Source of the DNA: Caballeronia sp. SBC1
GTDB taxonomy: Bacteria > Pseudomonadota > Gammaproteobacteria > Burkholderiales > Burkholderiaceae
Reading direction: 5' to 3'
Length of the DNA: 64,000 bases
Assembly: GCF_011493005.1 (NCBI RefSeq)
Contig: NZ_CP049157.1
Span: 1,178,001-1,242,000, forward strand
Part shown: piece by piece, positions 46,928-55,463 of the stretch
Layout of the letters: each line of letters starts with the position of its first letter
Position numbering within the stretch: the first letter of the stretch is position 1
Made by a program: the position numbers and the translations under genes
The notes under the pieces: generated by a model
Told to the model about the DNA's origin: nothing
What the model saw: only the letters and a program-made list of their open reading frames with translations
The model's database searches: none

Positions 46928-48730
46928 ATGTCTGAACAGAATCCGAATCAAACCATCTCCAACGTCCTGGAGACATTCGAAGCCGCGCTAAAGAGCGGCG
47001 ACACAGCAGCGGCGGCCGCGCAATTCCAGCCCGATGGTTTTTGGCGCGACCTGGTCGCGTTCACCTGGAACATCAAGACGATGGAAGGCCGCGAGCAGAT
47101 TGCGGCGATGCTGGAATCGCAGCTGGACACAGTCAAGCCATCGAACCTGAAGATTGCCGATAACGAAACGGCGACCGAAGCGGACGGCGTGACGCAAGCG
47201 TGGATCACGTTCGAGACCGGCGTTGCTCGAGGTACGGGCTTTATCCGCGTGAAGGATGGGCAGATCTGGACGCTGCTCACGACCATGACCGAACTTAAGG
47301 GCCACGAAGAACCGAAAGGCATCAAGCGGCCGATGGGCGCCGAGCATGGCGCACGTAAGGACAGGACCAGCTGGAAGGAGAATCGCGAGGCCGAGCTGGA
47401 GACACTGGGTTATGACAAGCAGCCGTATTGCCTGATTGTTGGCGGCGGGCAGGGCGGGATTGCTTTGGGCGCACGGCTGCGGCAACTGGGCGTGCCGGCA
47501 ATTATTATCGATAAGAACGAGCGGCCCGGTGACCAATGGCGCGCGCGTTACAAGAGCCTGTGCCTGCATGATCCGGTCTGGTACGACCACATGCCGTACC
47601 TGCCGTTCCCTGACAACTGGCCAGTGTTTTCGCCGAAGGACAAGATTGGCGACTGGCTGGAGATGTACACAAAGGTCATGGAGCTGAACTACTGGGGATC
47701 GACCACATGCACGTCCGCTCAATACGACGAGGCTGCGGGTGAATGGACCGTGGAAGTCGAGCGCGGCGGCGAAAAGCTAACGCTTCGGCCGAAACAACTC
47801 GTGCTTGCAACCGGGATGTCGGGCAAGCCGAATATGCCGAAGTTCAAGGGCATGGATGTGTTCAAGGGCGAGCAGCATCATTCGTCGAAACATCCGGGAC
47901 CGGATGCTTACAAGGGCAAGAAGGTGGTTGTGATCGGCGCGAATAATTCTGCACACGATATTTGCGGCGCGCTGTGGGAAGCGGGCGTGGATGTGACCAT
48001 GGTGCAGCGCTCGTCCACGCACATAGTCAAGTCGAACTCGCTCATGGAGTTGGCGCTGGGCGACCTTTACTCCGAGCGCGCGGTGGCGTCGGGCATGACT
48101 ACGATGAAGGCCGACCTGACGTTTGCATCGATACCTTACAAGATCCTGCACGAGTTCCAGATCCCGGTTTATAACGCGATCAAGGAGCGTGACGCGGAGT
48201 TTTACGACCGGCTGGAGAAGCGAGGTTTCATGCTCGATTTCGGCGATGACGGCTCGGGCCTCTTCATGAAATACCTGCGGCGCGGATCGGGTTATTACAT
48301 CGATGTGGGCGCATCAGACCTCGTCGCGGACGGCAAGATCAAGCTGAAGAGCGGCGTGGATGTGGTCGAGTTGAAAGAGCATTCTGTCGTGCTCAGCGAC
48401 GGCAGCGAACTTGAAGCGGATCTGGTTGTGTACGCGACCGGTTATGGGTCGATGAACGGCTGGGCCGCGGATCTTATCTCGCGTGAGGTGGCGGACAAGG
48501 TGGGCAAGGTGTGGGGATTGGGATCGAATACGACCAAGGACCCTGGGCCGTGGGAAGGCGAGCAGCGCAACATGTGGAAACCTACGCAGCAGCAGGCGTT
48601 GTGGTTCCATGGCGGGAACCTGCATCAATCGCGGCACTACTCGCAGTATTTATCGCTGCAACTCAAGGCGCGGATGGAGGGAATTCCAACGCCGGTATTC
48701 GGTTTGCAAGAGGTGCATCATTTGTCGTGA
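46928..48730 (+). CDS. Flavin-containing monooxygenase with N-terminal NTF2-like domain
   Basis: 600 residues, with GGAGGAG just upstream of the start. Residues 1-130 form a SnoaL/NTF2-like domain. The FAD fold follows (IVGGGQGGIALGARL), then a monooxygenase-type motif (FKGEQHHSSKHPG) and the NADPH fold (VIGANNSAHDICGAL), and a C-terminal ATGYGSMNGW segment. This is the YUCCA/FMO-like group that hydroxylates or oxygenates small nucleophilic or ketone substrates. The substrate is unknown. The GAF-Fis protein upstream probably controls it. Confidence 0.85.
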   Translation: MSEQNPNQTISNVLETFEAALKSGDTAAAAAQFQPDGFWRDLVAFTWNIKTMEGREQIAAMLESQLDTVKPSNLKIADNETATEADGVTQAWITFETGVARGTGFIRVKDGQIWTLLTTMTELKGHEEPKGIKRPMGAEHGARKDRTSWKENREAELETLGYDKQPYCLIVGGGQGGIALGARLRQLGVPAIIIDKNERPGDQWRARYKSLCLHDPVWYDHMPYLPFPDNWPVFSPKDKIGDWLEMYTKVMELNYWGSTTCTSAQYDEAAGEWTVEVERGGEKLTLRPKQLVLATGMSGKPNMPKFKGMDVFKGEQHHSSKHPGPDAYKGKKVVVIGANNSAHDICGALWEAGVDVTMVQRSSTHIVKSNSLMELALGDLYSERAVASGMTTMKADLTFASIPYKILHEFQIPVYNAIKERDAEFYDRLEKRGFMLDFGDDGSGLFMKYLRRGSGYYIDVGASDLVADGKIKLKSGVDVVELKEHSVVLSDGSELEADLVVYATGYGSMNGWAADLISREVADKVGKVWGLGSNTTKDPGPWEGEQRNMWKPTQQQALWFHGGNLHQSRHYSQYLSLQLKARMEGIPTPVFGLQEVHHLS

Positions 48731-48766
48731 TGGCAGGTTGTAACTGACGCTTTGCAGCGGACGCAG

Positions 48767-48821
48767 ACGTGCCCGGCCGTGGTCGATTCTTTATCGATCG
48801 CTGCCGGGCACGTGTGTTTTT
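48767..48821 (+). terminator. Strong stem-loop terminator
   Basis: ACGTGCCCGGC (48767-48777) pairs perfectly with GCCGGGCACGT (48803-48813), and the loop can itself fold (TCGAT/ATCGA). It is followed by GTGTTTTT. It ends the monooxygenase transcript. Confidence 0.8.
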
Positions 48822-49154
48822 GGCGCGCCCTCACGGCCCCCTCATAAGGGTCGCCTCGACATGAGTGGCGACCGGAATACCACCCTGATTGCACTTTGAG
48901 GTGCGCGGCGGCATGCGACCGGCGCGTAATTTTTTCAAGTTTCGGGACGCCGGGTCGTTATAAGTATTGTGTGAGCTGTTGCCGTGAGCTCGGCTATCGC
49001 GACTTTTGCACACCGGGCTGACGCTCATGGCCGCTTCTTCTCCGTGCCTCAGGCACCTGTTTACGTGGGAGGCCAACGCTCGACAATCAGTTTATGCTCA
49101 CGCCGTTGTGCACGGACGCGGCGAGAGAGATCCACGCAGTTCGGATCAACACTT
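48822..49154. other. Upstream region of the MHYT-GGDEF-EAL gene
   Basis: About 330 bp without a supportable gene. An in-frame extension of the downstream protein exists to 48984, but its translation is Arg-rich and precedes the first membrane helix, so I exclude it. No clear operator was seen. Confidence 0.4.
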
Positions 49155-51311
49155 ATGGAATACCCCATGCTTGCTGGTAGCTACAATAGTTTGCTCGTCT
49201 TGTTCTCGCTGCTTGTCGCGATTCTGGCCTCGTATACGGGGTTGGACATGGCGGGCCGCATTTCTACCTCACAGGGACGGGCAGCCTTTGGGTGGCTGAT
49301 AGGCGGCGCGTGCGCCATGGGCACGGGCATCTGGTCGATGCACTTTGTCGGCATGCTGGCCTTCAGCTTGCCGATTTCGCTTGGCTACGACCCCTCGATC
49401 ACGGTGCTCTCACTGCTGATCGCCATTGCATCTTCGGCGTTCGCGCTGTGGCTTGTGGGCCAGAACGAATTGCCTGTGTCGCGATTGATCGGCGGCGCTG
49501 TATTAATGGGTGCCGGGGTCACGGGTATGCACTATACGGGCATGGCCGCGTTGCGCATGACGCCCGGAATCCGCTACATCCCGTCCCTTTTTATCCTGTC
49601 CGTCATCATCGCGATTCTTGCGTCAGGCGCAGCACTGTGGATTGCATTCCACTTGCGCCGTTATTCACCCGTGGTTCGGCCGATGCGTGCAGGCGCAGCG
49701 GTGGTGATGGGCCTTGCCATTGTCGCGATGCACTACACCGGCATGGCCGCGGCGCAATTTCCGATTGGGAGCGTTTGCGGTGCCGCGCGCGAGGGCGTGA
49801 GTGCAGGATGGCTGGCGCTTGTGATCATTGTTGCCACGCTGGCGGTGCTCACCATTGCACTGATCATTTCAGTCCTTGACCTGCGGCTGGAGTCACGCAC
49901 CGCCCTATTGGCGGTCTCGCTCGCTGAGGCCAACCAGGAATTGACGTACCTGGCATTGCATGACGCCCTCACCAAGCTTCCCAATCGCGTGCTGCTGGAA
50001 GACCGGCTTAGCAGGGCGATCCAGAGTGCTGATCGCGAGCGTGGTCGCTTCGCCCTGATGTTCATGGACCTGGACGGGTTCAAGGTGGTCAACGACGCGT
50101 ACGGCCATCACGTTGGTGACCTGTTGCTGGTCGATGTCGCGCAACGCATAGGGATGAATGTTCGGTCACAGGACACGCTCGCCCGTGTGGGAGGAGACGA
50201 ATTCGTGTTGCTCGCGGAGGTTGCGGAACCGGCGGATGCGGCGACCCTCGCCGGCAAAATATTGGCCGCTATGAGAGAAGCGTTTCAGCTTGCCGGCCGC
50301 GAGTTGCGCGTGTCGACCAGCATTGGTATTGCGATCTATCCCGGCAACGGCTTTCATCAGGAGGACCTGCTGATCAATGCGGATGCCGCGATGTATCACG
50401 CAAAGGCGCTAGGAAGAAATACCTACTGCTTCTTCGAAGCCTCCATGAACGCCAATGTGCATGAGCAGTTGCAGCTCGTGCAGGATCTTCGCGCGGCGGT
50501 TGATCGAAACCAGCTGATCTTGCAATATCAACCGAAGTTCACTGCACCCCACGGGCCGGTAATCGGCGTGGAAGCGCTGGTGCGTTGGCGGCATCCTACT
50601 CGCGGGTTGATTCCGCCAGACCAGTTTATCCCCTTGGCGGAGAAAACCGGCTTGATCGTGTCAATTGGTGAATGGGTATTCGACGAGGCCTGCCGGCAGA
50701 TTGCCGTGTTGCGCAACGCGGGACATCACGAGCTGACCATGGCGGTCAATCTGTCGGCAATGCAATTCAGACACGCGAGTCTGATTCGAACCGTCCGGGA
50801 GACCTTGGCGCGCCACCTGCTGGAACCGAGCTGCCTGACGCTCGAGATCACCGAGTCCACGGCGATGCACGATGTCGATACAAGCCTGCGAATCCTGGAG
50901 CAACTGCACGAGATGGGCGTGCGTATTTCCATCGATGATTTTGGCACTGGCTATTCAAGTCTTCTGTATTTGAAACGGCTGCCGGCAAGCGAGCTGAAAA
51001 TCGACCGTGGGTTTATCCGGGACCTTGCCCGTGATACGGAGGATGCGGCGATTGTGTCGGCGATTGTGGCACTGGGCCAGACACTCAATTTGAATATTGT
51101 TGCCGAGGGTGTGGAGACACGGGCACAGCAGGAATTCCTGACCCGTCTTGGTTGTGATTCCTTGCAAGGCTTCTTGCTTGGTCATCCGATGTCGGCCGAT
51201 GATTTGATCGACGTTCTTTCGCCAGATGGTCTCGTGTGTGAGGCGGCGCGACGCCGCTCTGTCATTGAGGTTGATGCGCGGCTGGCGCCCGTCGGGGGGG
51301 AAGTGGGTTGA
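49155..51311 (+). CDS. MHYT-GGDEF-EAL membrane c-di-GMP enzyme
   Basis: 718 residues from ATG 49155 (49167 is possible). Seven or so membrane helices carry the three MHYT motifs (MHFVGM, MHYTGMAAL, MHYTGMAAA), proposed to bind copper and sense O2, CO or NO. The GGDEF domain is intact (VGGDEF) with an RxxD inhibitory site (RSQD) five residues before it. The EAL domain shows EALVRW, ITEST, DDFGTGYSS, KIDRGF and EGVET. Both synthesis and hydrolysis of c-di-GMP look possible. Its stop codon abuts the repeat element at 51312. Confidence 0.92.
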   Translation: MEYPMLAGSYNSLLVLFSLLVAILASYTGLDMAGRISTSQGRAAFGWLIGGACAMGTGIWSMHFVGMLAFSLPISLGYDPSITVLSLLIAIASSAFALWLVGQNELPVSRLIGGAVLMGAGVTGMHYTGMAALRMTPGIRYIPSLFILSVIIAILASGAALWIAFHLRRYSPVVRPMRAGAAVVMGLAIVAMHYTGMAAAQFPIGSVCGAAREGVSAGWLALVIIVATLAVLTIALIISVLDLRLESRTALLAVSLAEANQELTYLALHDALTKLPNRVLLEDRLSRAIQSADRERGRFALMFMDLDGFKVVNDAYGHHVGDLLLVDVAQRIGMNVRSQDTLARVGGDEFVLLAEVAEPADAATLAGKILAAMREAFQLAGRELRVSTSIGIAIYPGNGFHQEDLLINADAAMYHAKALGRNTYCFFEASMNANVHEQLQLVQDLRAAVDRNQLILQYQPKFTAPHGPVIGVEALVRWRHPTRGLIPPDQFIPLAEKTGLIVSIGEWVFDEACRQIAVLRNAGHHELTMAVNLSAMQFRHASLIRTVRETLARHLLEPSCLTLEITESTAMHDVDTSLRILEQLHEMGVRISIDDFGTGYSSLLYLKRLPASELKIDRGFIRDLARDTEDAAIVSAIVALGQTLNLNIVAEGVETRAQQEFLTRLGCDSLQGFLLGHPMSADDLIDVLSPDGLVCEAARRRSVIEVDARLAPVGGEVG

Positions 51312-51438
51312 TGCCGGGTTGCGCGGGTTCCTGGGTTAGCGGTTGGGGTCGGTGCCGGGTTGCTTTGGGGTCGGCGGTCGGAGTCAATGCTGGGTTGCCA
51401 GGTTCCTGGGTTAGCGGTCGGAGTCAATGCCGGGTTGC
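51312..51438. repeat. Tandem units of 35-41 bp, left end of element copy 2
   Basis: TGC(C/T)GGGTTGC recurs at 51312, 51353, 51388 and 51428, giving spacings of 41, 35 and 40 bp. Two of the units share GGTTCCTGGGTTAGCGGT and two share GGTCGGAGTCAA. Confidence 0.8.
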
Positions 51439-51515
51439 TGCTCTCGGCCTTAGCGGTCTGCGTGAGTCGGATTTTCTCTTTATCACTATTAGCCACTGCG
51501 CGTGGCGGCGCGTCA

Positions 51516-51541
51516 TTTCTTTGTCCAAAGCGACAAAGAAA
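51516..51541. repeat. Conserved hairpin of the composite element, copy 2 left arm
   Basis: Perfect 10-bp stem TTTCTTTGTC/GACAAAGAAA around CAAAGC, identical to that at 24726-24751. Confidence 0.85.
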
Positions 51542-52176
51542 CGAAGCAAAGAAAGCGCTTTTAAACCACGCTACCCTAAGTGTCCACAGCGTGCAGTTTC
51601 CATTCATAGGTGCCCCAAAAGCACGGTGCTCGCCAGAGCCTCGGATGTGTGAACCCCTCCTTCTCCGAACACGGATACCCACACGCTTCGCCACCAGTGA
51701 CTGAACCTGCCCAAGGAGCACCCCGCGCTATCCGCGGACAACCTCCTTTCGAATTTGTACGCATGCCAAACCATGTTACCAACCCACGAAGTAACAAAGC
51801 CCCAAATACGTAAGGCGGCACTCGACGGAAATAGGCCTATAAGTTTGCAGCTAACTCATCAAAATATGAGGCGGTACATACGCGTCAAGCTGCTACGAAT
51901 CAAGGTGTGATCTACGGATACGGCCGCGCAGATCAGTCAGTCAACCTACAAAAAACCGCAGCCGTAAATGCGCGTGAGGACGGGCGGGCTCCTTGGTAAT
52001 TCGTGCTTGCCCGAGAGCGTTGGGGGCGAAGCGTGTTCGTGTCAGGATTCGCGAGAAGGAGGGGTTCACACATCGGTGGCTCCGGCGAGCACCGTGCTTT
52101 TGGGGTACCCATGTATGGGAACTGCACGCTGGGGACACTTATGAGCCCGCGTTTTGAAAGCGTTTTCTTTGCTTCG

Positions 52177-52202
52177 TTTCTTTGTCGCTTTGGACAAAGA
52201 AA
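52177..52202. repeat. Conserved hairpin of the composite element, copy 2 right arm
   Basis: The same 10-bp stem, in inverted orientation with spacer GCTTTG. Confidence 0.85.
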
Positions 52203-52280
52203 TGACGTGCCGCCACGCACAGTGGCTAACAGTGATAAAGAAATTAGCTAACCTAAGCAGGTCACTAACGCTAAAAGCAG

Positions 52281-52440
52281 CAACCCGGCATTGACTCCGA
52301 CCGCTAACGCAGGAATCTGGCGACCCAGCATTGACTCCGACCGCCAACACCGGAACCTGGCAACCCAGCATAGACCCCGACCGCCAACCCCAGAACCCGT
52401 GCAATCCAACATCGACTCCGCCCGCCAACCCCGAAAGCAC
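52281..52440. repeat. Tandem 40-bp units, right end of element copy 2
   Basis: Units beginning CGACCGC(C/T)AAC or a close variant start at 52298, 52338, 52378 and 52419, with spacings of 40, 40 and 41 bp. They are the reverse complement of the units at 51312-51438. Units diverge from each other by several substitutions and have no unique spacers between them. Confidence 0.8.
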
Positions 52441-52496
52441 CCCCGCAGCGCCAGCACCCCCCCACGAACCTCGAAACTCCAAAACCGCCGCCCCCA

Positions 52497-55463
52497 CTAA
52501 GGCGTAACGCAAGAATGACAAGCAGTTCCTTCCTCGAGAGCCGGCCATAACAACACCTCAAATTGATCAGGCGGAACCGGTTCGGAATATAAAAACCCCT
52601 GGGCATAATCACAACCCACCGCGATGAGGAAATCCCGTTGCTCGGTCGTCTCCACCCCTTCGGCAATGACTTTTAATCCCATTTTGTGAGCCAGTACAAC
52701 CATCGCCTCGCAAAGCGCCCGGTTGTCTCCATCGAAGGCGAGGTTCTGCACGAATGAACGGTCGATCTTGAGGAAATCGATGTCGAAGCGCCTGAGATAC
52801 GCCAGCGACGAGTAACCGGTCCCAAAGTCGTCGATCGAAATCCGGATCCCCGCATCACGGAAGGTCAGCAGCTTCTCGTCAATCTTCGATTCGGCTTGTA
52901 GCAACAGCCCCTCGGTTATTTCAACCGCAACACTCTGTCCCGGCATCCCTTCCTGAACCAGATATTCGGGCCATTGGATACACAAGAGGTTGTCTTGGCG
53001 AATCTGCACCGGCGACACGTTGACGCTGATCTGGAACGACGAATGGAATCGGCTGCGCCATTGCCGGGCTTGTTGCACGGCCTGCTTGAACATCCAGTCG
53101 CCGATCGGAACGATGAGCCCCGTGTCTTCGGCCAATGGAATGAAATCCAACGGACTGATCGTGCCGCGTTCAGGGTGCAGCCAGCGGATCAGCGCCTCGG
53201 CTTTGTAGATTTCCCCGGTCGCCAAGTCAACAATGGGCTGGTAATAGATCTGGAACTGCTCGCCAGGCAGGGCGGCGCGAAGATCACTCGTGAGACGCCG
53301 GCGCTTTTCCGCCGCCACTTGCAAGTCGGGCGTGAAGTAGCTGAAACGGTTGCGCCCCGCGCTTTTGGCCGCATACATGGCCTGGTCCGCATTCTTGAAA
53401 AGGACATCAAGTTCGCTGGTGTCGTCGGGGTAAAGCGTCACGCCAACGCTGGCAGATATGAAAGCCTCGTCCGGGCCAAGCTTGAAGGGCTCGGCCAGCT
53501 TCTCAATGATGGCCTTTGCGATCCGGTCAATGCTTTCGGTATCGTTCAGGTTGGGCAGAATGACGGTGAACTCGTCACCGCCGAGACGGGCAACCGTGTC
53601 CGATTCGCGCACGCACGACGTGATGCGTTTGGCAGCCTCAATCAGCAGGATGTCGCCTGTGTCGTGTCCGAGGGAGTCATTGACCTCTTTGAAGCGATCC
53701 AGGTCAATCAGCATCAACGCCATACGCTGTCCGGAACGTCCCGACATTCTGGCTTCATGGTCGAGACGGTCATGAAACATCTGACGATTCGGAAGATGAG
53801 TTAGCGCATCGAAATTCGCCTGTTTCCAGATCGTCGCCTCGAACGCCATCCGGTCCGATAAATCACGACCGATAGCGAGCACCGAGCTCACCTTGCCCGA
53901 CCGGTCAATCTCTGGAGTCAGGCGGATATGGGCGCATTGTTCCTGTCCATCGTTGCTGACCCATTTCAACTCAAACTGGCCACTTTTTCCGCTGGAAATG
54001 GCTTCGCTTATCTTCTTCTCGTAGATGAGGGCATTAGCGCCGCCGGGGATCTCCGAGGGTCGCTTGCCGAGCGATTCGCCAAGGCTGCGCCCCACCGAGG
54101 CACAGAAAGCGGGATTGGCGTAAATGCGGCGGACGTCCCGGTCGTAACGGGTAATCGTGTCCGGAGAATTCTCGATCAACGTGCGCGACTCGTGCTCCTT
54201 GGTAACAAGTTCCGCCGTTCGCTCAATGACGGTCTGCTCAAGGGAAGCGTTGATCTCGTTGATCTTCTGGATCTTCTGCTTGATCGCCTCGCGCATTCTC
54301 TCAAAGCGCTGCGCCAGTCTGCCTAGCTCATCCTCACTGTCAGCATTAGTGAGCGCTTGTGCACCTTCTTCCTCCTGGGCTCCCGCATCGTTGCCTGTAT
54401 CGTGCATCTTTCGCACCAGTTGCTTAAGCGGCGCCGAAATGCTGTGGGAAATGAAGTAGGCGAGGAAGATCGAAAGCAGGAAGCCCGAGATCCCGACCAG
54501 TATGATCTGGTTGCGCACCGACTGCGCCTGCGCCGTCAACTTCGCTTCCGGAATGGTGCCGACCACAAACCAGGTCGTGCCGGGAATCCTTGAGTACGCG
54601 GCAAAGTAGCGCGCGCGGTGCTTGCCCTCGAAGGCGACGAAACCACTCGCCTTGCCATATGGTTCGTTATGCGTAATTTTATCGATCAAGCCGGGGTCGG
54701 CGGTCTCGCCCGCGGTCTGGTCCGAATTCGCGGATGTGTCGTCGGCACGGACAATCAGCTTGTTGCTGCTGGCATCGAGAACGTAGATTTCCGTTCCGCT
54801 TCCCAAGGCGACGTCGTTAAAAATTGTCGAGAAATATTCGGGGCGAATAACCAGAACCAGATTGCCGATCTGGTGATTGTTGCTCTTGCTTATGATCGCC
54901 CGCACCATCCCCAGGTTTTGTTGCCCAACGCCGTTGTCGTAACTGCCCCAGTAAGGGTGTCCACTATGACCGGGCGCCTGCTTCACCAAGCGCGTCACAC
55001 CCTGGGTCAATTGCGCGAACGCCTGGGTGTCCATGATCCGGTTGTTCTTGTCGAGCAGATATTTCTGGTTGATGAAATCAATCGATCCGTAGTGCTCCAG
55101 GAGCAGCCGGGCCATATCCTGGCGCGCCTCGGTCTGCTCCTTGGCGCTGCCGTTTGCGACTCTTATCAGCGCGCCTTGAACCCGGTCAGAGAGTACAAGA
55201 AAGCTGCTTTCCGTCTCGATCTGCTCCATCCTCAGCAAGACGTTCTTGGATAACTGCTTGACCACCTCTTTCGAAAATATCTCCGCTTTCTCTTTTATGG
55301 CTGCGGTTGATTCCACATACGATAAGTATCCCGAAAGAAGTATGGGGAGCAGCGAAAGCAGAATGAATGCGGTGATCAGCCGGTAACGAATTTCGACACG
55401 GCGCAGCAGATCCAGGGAGAGGTATTCGAAGACATTTCGCAGCGAACCGATGATTGGTTTCAT
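52497..55463 (-). CDS. Cache-HAMP-PAS-GGDEF-EAL c-di-GMP enzyme
   Basis: 988 residues. Membrane helices at about 28-50 and 313-337 bracket a large periplasmic dCache-like sensor. HAMP (about 337-395), a coiled coil, PAS (about 425-545), GGDEF (about 550-715, LGGDEF with upstream RESD inhibitory site) and EAL (about 725-980, EALIRW, ITEGLLL, DDFGTGYSS, KIDRSF, EGVET) follow. Its start overlaps the stop of the solute-binding lipoprotein gene by 4 bp (ATGA). That coupling suggests the lipoprotein presents a ligand to the Cache domain (inference). Confidence 0.92.
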   Translation of the reverse strand: MKPIIGSLRNVFEYLSLDLLRRVEIRYRLITAFILLSLLPILLSGYLSYVESTAAIKEKAEIFSKEVVKQLSKNVLLRMEQIETESSFLVLSDRVQGALIRVANGSAKEQTEARQDMARLLLEHYGSIDFINQKYLLDKNNRIMDTQAFAQLTQGVTRLVKQAPGHSGHPYWGSYDNGVGQQNLGMVRAIISKSNNHQIGNLVLVIRPEYFSTIFNDVALGSGTEIYVLDASSNKLIVRADDTSANSDQTAGETADPGLIDKITHNEPYGKASGFVAFEGKHRARYFAAYSRIPGTTWFVVGTIPEAKLTAQAQSVRNQIILVGISGFLLSIFLAYFISHSISAPLKQLVRKMHDTGNDAGAQEEEGAQALTNADSEDELGRLAQRFERMREAIKQKIQKINEINASLEQTVIERTAELVTKEHESRTLIENSPDTITRYDRDVRRIYANPAFCASVGRSLGESLGKRPSEIPGGANALIYEKKISEAISSGKSGQFELKWVSNDGQEQCAHIRLTPEIDRSGKVSSVLAIGRDLSDRMAFEATIWKQANFDALTHLPNRQMFHDRLDHEARMSGRSGQRMALMLIDLDRFKEVNDSLGHDTGDILLIEAAKRITSCVRESDTVARLGGDEFTVILPNLNDTESIDRIAKAIIEKLAEPFKLGPDEAFISASVGVTLYPDDTSELDVLFKNADQAMYAAKSAGRNRFSYFTPDLQVAAEKRRRLTSDLRAALPGEQFQIYYQPIVDLATGEIYKAEALIRWLHPERGTISPLDFIPLAEDTGLIVPIGDWMFKQAVQQARQWRSRFHSSFQISVNVSPVQIRQDNLLCIQWPEYLVQEGMPGQSVAVEITEGLLLQAESKIDEKLLTFRDAGIRISIDDFGTGYSSLAYLRRFDIDFLKIDRSFVQNLAFDGDNRALCEAMVVLAHKMGLKVIAEGVETTEQRDFLIAVGCDYAQGFLYSEPVPPDQFEVLLWPALEEGTACHSCVTP

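Larger units (their letters stand above)
51312..52440. repeat. Composite inverted-repeat element, copy 2
   Basis: Same structure as copy 1 but inverted as a whole. The left half (to about 51800) matches the right half of copy 1 and the right half (from about 51940) matches the left half. The centre (about 51800-51940) is AT-richer and unique. The outer arms contain the hairpins at 51516 and 52177. The outer ends are extended by tandem arrays of about 40-bp units. The element fills the gap between two convergent GGDEF-EAL genes, starting at the base after the left stop codon and ending about 56 bp from the right one. No credible protein is encoded. Confidence 0.8.

Noticed and set aside
52281..52440. 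Tandem array considered as a CRISPR
   Set aside because: The units abut with no unique spacers, they diverge from each other, and there are no cas genes.
51312..52440. Repeat element considered as a replication origin with iterons
   Set aside because: No rep or par gene and no DnaA boxes seen, and a second copy of the element exists elsewhere in the window.
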